Made by a program: the position numbers and the translations under genes. Positions 1-4,525 of a stretch of 6,660 bases of DNA are shown here, one piece after another. The notes beneath the pieces are model-generated. The model was not told where the DNA came from, searched no databases, and saw only the letters and a program-made list of their open reading frames with translations. The DNA is from CAINVV01 sp037440345 (GTDB lineage: Bacteria; Bacteroidota; Bacteroidia; Bacteroidales; Prolixibacteraceae): the NCBI GenBank assembly GCA_037440345.1, contig JBBIUJ010000240.1, positions 1 to 6,660 on the forward strand. Reading direction: 5' to 3'. Every line of letters starts with the position of its first letter. Positions within the stretch are counted from its first letter, which is position 1.

Positions 1-413
1 TTGTTGTCAAGGACCTGAACTTCGGGAGCAGCATAATAGATTGGTTTCCCGGGTACCTCTCTTACATAATAGAAAATCCCCGAATTGGTTGCCTTGCCTG
101 CTTTCCAGTCGATGGAGAGTTCGAAATTCTTGTATTTTTTGGCTCCATAAACGACATCACCATCTGAACCTTGTCCGGGTTTTTTGTCGGGAGCGGTAAA
201 TATTTTCATGGCGTTGTCTTCAACGATCCAGTTTGTTGGCATTGCTGTGCCATTGCATTTTCTCCAGCCATCAAAATTTTTCCCATTGAAAAGGAGAGTC
301 CAACCGGCTTTTTTCTCTTTTTTGGACAGTTTATTGACCTCTTGCGCAAATGTGGAAGTAGAGAAGATCATCGCTGTAAGCAGTGTGACGGATAACAAAA
401 TGTTTTTCTTCAT
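1..413 (-). CDS. DUF1080 family protein (3-keto-disaccharide hydrolase type), 3'-truncated by window edge
   Basis: Reading down from the ATG at 413 the frame stays open to the window edge, giving 137 codons of an incomplete gene. Residues 1-23 form a Sec signal peptide (basic MKKN, hydrophobic core, TFA-Q junction), so the product is exported, most likely to the periplasm. The mature part matches the start of DUF1080 (PF06439), a concanavalin-like beta-sandwich: GWTLLFNGKNFDGW at 37-50, a DVVYGAKKYKNFELSIDWK strand pair at about 86-104, NSGIFYYVRE at 110-119 and the hallmark PEVQVLDN at 130-137. The family is usually 200-280 residues, so roughly the second half is missing. Characterised Bacteroides members cleave 3-keto-glycosides produced by Gfo/Idh-type oxidoreductases; no such oxidoreductase is visible here. 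It lies 77 bases downstream of the sulfatase on the same strand and may be co-transcribed with it. Family assignment is firm; substrate is unknown. Confidence 0.9.
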   Translation of the reverse strand, partial: MKKNILLSVTLLTAMIFSTSTFAQEVNKLSKKEKKAGWTLLFNGKNFDGWRKCNGTAMPTNWIVEDNAMKIFTAPDKKPGQGSDGDVVYGAKKYKNFELSIDWKAGKATNSGIFYYVREVPGKPIYYAAPEVQVLDN

Positions 414-485
414 GTTTTGGATGTTTTGCCTTTAGGGGCGATTAATGGTAAAAATTAATTGTATTCGAATTCGGAAACGAGTCAC

Positions 486-493
486 CAAATTTA
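486..493 (-). promoter_or_regulatory. Possible Bacteroidota -7 box (TAAATTTG) ahead of the DUF1080 gene
   Basis: Read on the minus strand, the bases spell TAAATTTG, a full match to the Bacteroidota -7 consensus TAnnTTTG, and they overlap the sulfatase stop codon. A start site about 7 bases downstream would leave a leader of roughly 65 bases before the ATG at 413. I found no TTTG -33 element at the usual 19-21 base spacing, and the area is AT-rich, so chance is a real alternative. The rest of the 414-490 spacer shows two overlapping short palindromes (ATTCGAAT at 463-470, CGAATTCG at 466-473) and no convincing terminator. Confidence 0.22.
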
Positions 494-2029
494 ATGATCA
501 TTTTGATTCTTGATCCTTTCCAGCTTGATTTTTAGTTTTTCAACAATTTCAGGATACTGAGCCGCAACATTTATCTTCTCTCCCTTATCATTGGAAAGGT
601 CGTATAGCTGATCTTTGTCGAGGTTTCCCAATTCGGTATTGGTATCCTTGTTGAAGGCAGGGCCTCTTCCGGGAGCAATAAATTTCCACTTGCCATCCTC
701 AATGGAGAGGTTGTTCTGAACATTTTGCAATACCAGATATTCCCTGCCTTTTCCGCCATTGTTCATCCATGTTTCCAGTTGGTTTTCGCTATCAGGAGCA
801 GCATTTTTGGGGATTTCAATCTTCAAAAGGGCTGCTAGGGTGGCCAGCATGTCCACCTGGCAAATGAGTCGGTCAGAGACTCCGGGCTTTACTATTCCCG
901 GCCAGCTTAACAATCCCGGAACACGTGTTCCACCTTCGAAGCTACTGTATTTTCCACCCCGGTATTCACCGGCAGGTTTGTGATTCCCCAATAACTCAAC
1001 AGCCTGATCCTTATACCCGTCGTCTACCACCGGACCGTTATCGCTCGAAAGAATCACCATGGTATTCTGATCAAGTCCGAGTCTTTTCAATGTTTTCATG
1101 ATTTCGCCGACCGACCAGTCGAATTCAAGGATGGCGTCACCCCTTGGGCCCATGCCACTTTTACCGACAAATTTTGGACCCGGAACGCGTGGAACATGTG
1201 CATCCTGTGTAGCAAAATAGAGGAAAAATGGCTTCACTTTGTTTTCTTCAATAAAGGTAACGGCCTTCGTTGTAATTCTTTCGGCCATCTCTTCATCTTT
1301 CCAAAGGGCCGATTTTCCCCCTTTCATGAAGCCGATCCTCGAAATACCGTTAACGATCGACATGTCATGACCATGGCTTGGGTGCATTTTGAGCAGCTCG
1401 GGGTTCAACTTCCCGGTAGGTTCTCCCTCGAAATTTTTCTCATAATCGACAAAGACAGGATCTTTCGGGTCAAGGTCGACGATGTGCTCGTTTTCGACAT
1501 AGACGCAGGGAACCCTGTCGCCGGTGGCTGCGAGAATAAAGGAGTAATCAAATCCGATATCCGATGGTCCGGGGGTGATGTGACCGTTCCAGTTCTGGGT
1601 GCCGGTTTTATCGCCCAGGCCCAGGTGCCATTTGCCTACTACACCGGTGCGGTATCCGGCATTTTTGAACACATCGGCCAGTGTAAATCTTTCGGGTCGG
1701 ATAATGGAGCCGGCATTGCCTGCGGCGATTCCGGTGCCCTCTTTGCGCCAGGCATATTCGCCGGTCAGCAGGGCATACCGCGAGGGAGTACAGGTGGCAG
1801 CCGAACTGTGCATGTTGGTAAAGCGCACACCTTGCCTGGCTAGCGCTTCAACATTGGGGGTTTTGATGGTTTTTGCGCCGTTGCAACTCAAATCGCCAAA
1901 GCCAATGTCGTCGGCATAGATGAAAACAACATTGGGTTTAGTCGGGTAATTTTTGGCCAAACTATTCTGTGCCAGCGCACCAAAGGGAAGTGTGGCCAAG
2001 ATTGGAAGAAGATACCTGGAATTATTCAT
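491..2029 (-). CDS. S1-family (arylsulfatase A-like) formylglycine sulfatase, exported
   Basis: This 512-residue protein should hydrolyse sulfate esters on a glycan. The frame extends upstream to a TTG at 2068, but I chose the ATG at 2029 because it begins a clean Sec signal peptide (residues 1-21, ending GALA-Q); the longer form puts 13 extra residues in front of it. Sulfatase hallmarks follow in order: metal-binding Asp-Asp at 40-41 (YADDIGFGD), the C-T-P-S-R motif with Cys80 as the predicted formylglycine, LLTG just after it, GKWHLG at 132-137, a His at 278 (DAHVP), SSDNGP with Asp330-Asn331, and GGKYSSFEGGTRVP with Lys360. The C-terminal part has the usual subdomain, including an EDGKWKFI strand and DQLYDLSND. 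Length is normal and nothing looks broken. A Cys-type core needs a maturase (anSME or FGE), which must be encoded elsewhere. It starts 49 bases after the GH92 stop. The sulfatase subfamily and sulfate position cannot be set by eye. Confidence 0.96.
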   Translation of the reverse strand: MNNSRYLLPILATLPFGALAQNSLAKNYPTKPNVVFIYADDIGFGDLSCNGAKTIKTPNVEALARQGVRFTNMHSSAATCTPSRYALLTGEYAWRKEGTGIAAGNAGSIIRPERFTLADVFKNAGYRTGVVGKWHLGLGDKTGTQNWNGHITPGPSDIGFDYSFILAATGDRVPCVYVENEHIVDLDPKDPVFVDYEKNFEGEPTGKLNPELLKMHPSHGHDMSIVNGISRIGFMKGGKSALWKDEEMAERITTKAVTFIEENKVKPFFLYFATQDAHVPRVPGPKFVGKSGMGPRGDAILEFDWSVGEIMKTLKRLGLDQNTMVILSSDNGPVVDDGYKDQAVELLGNHKPAGEYRGGKYSSFEGGTRVPGLLSWPGIVKPGVSDRLICQVDMLATLAALLKIEIPKNAAPDSENQLETWMNNGGKGREYLVLQNVQNNLSIEDGKWKFIAPGRGPAFNKDTNTELGNLDKDQLYDLSNDKGEKINVAAQYPEIVEKLKIKLERIKNQNDH

Positions 2030-2065
2030 GACTGTTCGGATGATAAATGTATTTAATGTCCGGAT

Positions 2066-2073
2066 CAAATATA
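2066..2073 (-). promoter_or_regulatory. Possible Bacteroidota -7 box (TATATTTG) ahead of the sulfatase gene
   Basis: The minus strand reads TATATTTG, matching TAnnTTTG exactly, inside the 49-base gap between the GH92 stop and the sulfatase ATG. Transcription starting about 7 bases downstream would give a leader of about 30 bases before 2029, and would begin inside the TTG-started extension of the sulfatase frame, which supports the ATG as the true start. No TTTG -33 element sits at 19-21 bases spacing (that stretch is the C-rich end of the GH92 gene), so at best this is a partial promoter; read-through from GH92 is equally plausible. Confidence 0.28.
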
Positions 2074-2078
2074 AAATT

Positions 2079-4367
2079 TCACTTAGTTAACATCGCCCCC
2101 ATTTTCAAAGTGATTAATCCACCCTTCACCAGATCCTGATGTTTAAGCGATAACACATCGATTTTTTTCCCATTGAAATCAGCAGAAAGGATGTACCTGT
2201 TTGTGTCGCTGTTGCCGATAGTTTTTATTGTCAATATCTTACCAGGATAGAACTTTGGATGAAGTCTTACCGTGACTTGATCAAAGATCGGACTGCCCAA
2301 TTCGTACCGGGGATTTTCTTCTGTTCCGCCATTCATCTGGAACAACCCTATTTTATAGAGGACAGCCAGCGTTCCCATCAATCCCTGATCTTCATCTCCA
2401 TTGTAGCCGGTCGAAGGGGAGAGACCGCTGAAGGCAGCATTCACAACCTCGCGTGACCAGTATTGAGTCAGGTTGGGTTTACCCAGAAGGTTAAAGATAA
2501 AAGCAGTCTGGATGGAGGGTTCGTTGCCGTAATTGATCGGGATACGGCTGTATTCGGGATGAAGTTCCTGGCTGTGCGAATTACCGGAGGTAAAGCCCAG
2601 CTTTTGCGCAGTTTCGAAGGATTGCACCAGTTTTTTGATTGCGGCATCATTTCCCCCCATTAGCCTGGCCAGACCCGGCAGATCCTGAGGAACAAACCAG
2701 ATCGATTGGGCGCTGTTCGCTTCAATGAAGCCGTGGTTGACTTCGAATGGATCGAAGGGCGCGTACCATTTTCCGTCCACAGTTTTTGGCCGAATCCAAC
2801 CGGTTTCGGGGTCGTAGAGATTTTGATAGTTTTGCGAACGTTTCATGAAATAACCATGATCTTCGGCATGGCCCAACGCTTTTGCCATCTGGGCCAGGGT
2901 CCAGTCCTGGTAAGCATATTCGAGCGTCATCCCGGCGCCATCCTGGTGCATACCGAAATTCCCGTCAGGGAGCGGGAAGGGGACGTATCCTTTCCCGATG
3001 TAGTATTTCAACCCTCCGCCCAATTCTGTTTTGTGCTCATAGCCGGCTCTGGACATGATACCTCCGGGCATGTGATTTTTCTTCAGCGCCTGATAGATTT
3101 CCTCCGGATTGTCTTTGATGATTCCTTTTTGATAGGCGCTAACGATGAAGGGAGTTGTTGAAGCGCCCACCATCACGAAAGTATAATTGCCGCCGGCAGG
3201 ACCTCTGGGGATCAACCCGCCATCATGGTAATATTGCATCATGGAACGGACAAACTCTTCGGCAATCTCGGGATATACCAGGCACCACAGGGTGTTGAGG
3301 GTCCACTGAGCTCCCCAGAAAGCGTCGAAATTGTATTGGTTAAAGAGTGGTTTTCCCTTTTTGTCGCAGGGAATCTGTTTTACCAGGAATTTACTTCCTG
3401 TGTTGTCGGGATAGGCTCCATTGACATCGCTGATGGTCCTGCGTCCGAGCAACGAATGAAAAAGGTCGGTATAGAATCGTCGTTGTTGCTGCAGGGTACC
3501 ACCTTTCACGCTGATTCTCGAAAGCATTTCGTTCCATTGCTCCTGTGCCTCCCTGACGACCCTGTCAAAATCCCAGTGAGGTATTTCGGTGTCGAGGTTG
3601 AGTGCCGCATTCTGTTCTGAAGTATAGGAGAGGGCTGCTTTCATCAGTATTTCCCTATTTACTGGAAGGTCGAAATGAATCAGATAGTTCCCTGTTTTGG
3701 GATCTTTTTCGATGTTGGTGATGTCGGCATTGAATTGAACCTGATAGAATACATTGAAATCTTTGGGCCTTCTGCGGGTGGCTCCGTCGATCAGACTTCC
3801 AGATAAGGTTCTGGCTCCGGTTTTTTCCAGTTGCCCGTTTTTGATGATACATGGACCCATTTCACCGTTCACATTGATCAGGATGGCAGGTTCCGATTTT
3901 TCAGGAAAGTGGTAACGGTGAAATCCCACCCTCGAGGTAGCCGTCATTTCTGCTTTGATGGAATAACGGTCGAGGAAAACGGAGTGGTACCCGGGATTTA
4001 CTGATTCGGTTGTGTGCGAGTATTTCGAAAAATAATTTGAAAAGAGTGAGCTATGGTTCTCTGTTGAAATGATGACCGGCATCACGGAAAGGCCAGATAG
4101 TTGCCATTCATGGATGTGGCTAAATCCTCGAATGGTATCAACTTCGTAATGGTACCCACTGCCCCAGTCGCCATTGGTCCTGGTATCCGGACAAAGATTG
4201 ACCATTCCAAATGGCCGGCAAGCAGAAGAGAAGAAGATCCAGCGGGAATTCTCGCTATCCAGCTGGGGATAGACCAATTCAGCAGGAGTAAGGCTTTTTT
4301 GGGCGGAAACCGTGAAAGCTGTAATCATTATCAAAACAACGATTCTGAAGAGAGTAATGGTTCGCAT
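2079..4367 (-). CDS. GH92 family glycosidase (alpha-mannosidase-like), divergent clade
   Basis: A complete 762-residue exported protein. The frame reaches a TTG at 4397, but the ATG at 4367 starts a good Sec signal peptide (about 1-22, FTVSA-Q) and follows an A-rich AATATTAAA, so it is preferred. GH92 enzymes are calcium-dependent, inverting exo-alpha-mannosidases with an N-terminal beta-sandwich and a C-terminal (alpha/alpha)6 barrel. Visible family marks: RPFGMVNLCPDT 51-62, GSGYHY 69-74, GFSHIHEWQLSG 81-92, PHWDFDRV about 263-270, SDVNGAYPDN about 313-322, FIEANSAQSIWFVPQD 547-562 with Glu549 at the general-acid position, GNEPS 614-618, GDEDQG 657-662 with the Asp of the general-base region, and GSPIFDQVTVRL 691-702. 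Oddities: the usual N-terminal VNPFIGTG region is replaced by a SENSRWIFFSSAC type, and the canonical WDTYRT motif is WGAQWT at 351-356. It sits between GH95 and the sulfatase. Family is firm; mannose specificity is less certain than usual. Confidence 0.95.
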   Translation of the reverse strand: MRTITLFRIVVLIMITAFTVSAQKSLTPAELVYPQLDSENSRWIFFSSACRPFGMVNLCPDTRTNGDWGSGYHYEVDTIRGFSHIHEWQLSGLSVMPVIISTENHSSLFSNYFSKYSHTTESVNPGYHSVFLDRYSIKAEMTATSRVGFHRYHFPEKSEPAILINVNGEMGPCIIKNGQLEKTGARTLSGSLIDGATRRRPKDFNVFYQVQFNADITNIEKDPKTGNYLIHFDLPVNREILMKAALSYTSEQNAALNLDTEIPHWDFDRVVREAQEQWNEMLSRISVKGGTLQQQRRFYTDLFHSLLGRRTISDVNGAYPDNTGSKFLVKQIPCDKKGKPLFNQYNFDAFWGAQWTLNTLWCLVYPEIAEEFVRSMMQYYHDGGLIPRGPAGGNYTFVMVGASTTPFIVSAYQKGIIKDNPEEIYQALKKNHMPGGIMSRAGYEHKTELGGGLKYYIGKGYVPFPLPDGNFGMHQDGAGMTLEYAYQDWTLAQMAKALGHAEDHGYFMKRSQNYQNLYDPETGWIRPKTVDGKWYAPFDPFEVNHGFIEANSAQSIWFVPQDLPGLARLMGGNDAAIKKLVQSFETAQKLGFTSGNSHSQELHPEYSRIPINYGNEPSIQTAFIFNLLGKPNLTQYWSREVVNAAFSGLSPSTGYNGDEDQGLMGTLAVLYKIGLFQMNGGTEENPRYELGSPIFDQVTVRLHPKFYPGKILTIKTIGNSDTNRYILSADFNGKKIDVLSLKHQDLVKGGLITLKMGAMLTK

Positions 4368-4393
4368 TTTAATATTATTCTGAATGTTAACAG

Positions 4394-4471
4394 TCAAAGC
4401 GGATTAAACTTCAATAGCTCATCATGATGGTCATACTGCCGCCTCCACTGTTGCCAAAGGGAGGGCGTCAT
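4394..4471 (-). CDS. Possible 25-codon leader ORF upstream of GH92 (speculative)
   Basis: An ATG at 4471, immediately after the inverted repeat, opens a 25-codon frame that ends in TGA, leaving 26 bases before the GH92 ATG. It begins MTPSLWQQWRRQY and continues DHHDELLKFNPL, a protein-like composition with two Trp, several charged residues and no low-complexity run. I do not recognise it. There is no signal peptide or membrane segment. It could be a short leader peptide, the tail of a decayed gene (the frame extends back through the second hairpin arm to a TAA at about 4495), or simply chance. No ribosome binding site is evident, which says little in this phylum. Confidence 0.15.
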   Translation of the reverse strand: MTPSLWQQWRRQYDHHDELLKFNPL

Positions 4472-4509
4472 CTGGTACTCAAAAAATCCAGTTTATTTTT
4501 GAGTACCAG
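4472..4509. repeat. Perfect 14-bp inverted repeat (hairpin) between GH95 and GH92
   Basis: The arms CTGGTACTCAAAAA (4472-4485) and TTTTTGAGTACCAG (4496-4509) are exact reverse complements around a 10-base loop. The hairpin begins 16 bases past the GH95 stop. In the direction of transcription the U-rich run lies inside the stem rather than after it, so it does not have the form of a classic intrinsic terminator. It could protect the 3' end of the GH95 message, mark a processing or attenuation point in a GH95-GH92 transcript, or bind a protein as DNA. A further AGTACC copy lies at 4521-4526, overlapping the GH95 stop codon. The rest of the 4368-4525 spacer holds a 10-bp palindrome (CATCATGATG, 4420-4429) and no clear TAnnTTTG promoter box. 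Confidence 0.75.
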
Positions 4510-4525
4510 GTTTCTTCATCAGTAC

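Noticed and set aside
171..435. Two short plus-strand frames near the left edge
   Set aside because: They are antisense to the DUF1080 gene, whose minus-strand translation has a signal peptide and family hallmarks.
463..473. Overlapping palindromes ATTCGAAT and CGAATTCG as an operator
   Set aside because: Short, AT-rich palindromes of this size are common, and no regulator gene or second copy supports an operator call.
1196..1843. Long plus-strand open frame (215 codons) opposite the sulfatase gene
   Set aside because: It lies wholly antisense to a gene with complete sulfatase motifs, shows no recognisable domain, and its Gly/Phe/Val-rich content is what the complement of a conserved coding frame gives.
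2030..2068. N-terminally extended sulfatase start at TTG 2068
   Set aside because: The added 13 residues would precede a well-formed signal peptide that begins at the ATG at 2029, and a possible promoter box overlaps the TTG.
2706..3161. Plus-strand open frame (151 codons) opposite the GH92 gene
   Set aside because: Antisense shadow of the GH92 barrel region, with no family motif and no independent start context; the neighbouring 3225-3620 frame is rejected for the same reason.
4368..4397. N-terminally extended GH92 start at TTG 4397
   Set aside because: The extra 10 residues are polar and displace the signal peptide that starts at the ATG at 4367.
4441..4466. Second hairpin from CCTCC and GGAGG in the spacer
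   Set aside because: Only five consecutive pairs with a 13-base loop; not distinguishable from chance.
4472..4509. Calling the inverted repeat a rho-independent terminator
   Set aside because: In the transcription direction no U-run follows the stem; the T/A runs are inside the stem next to the loop, and the stem is only moderately GC-rich.
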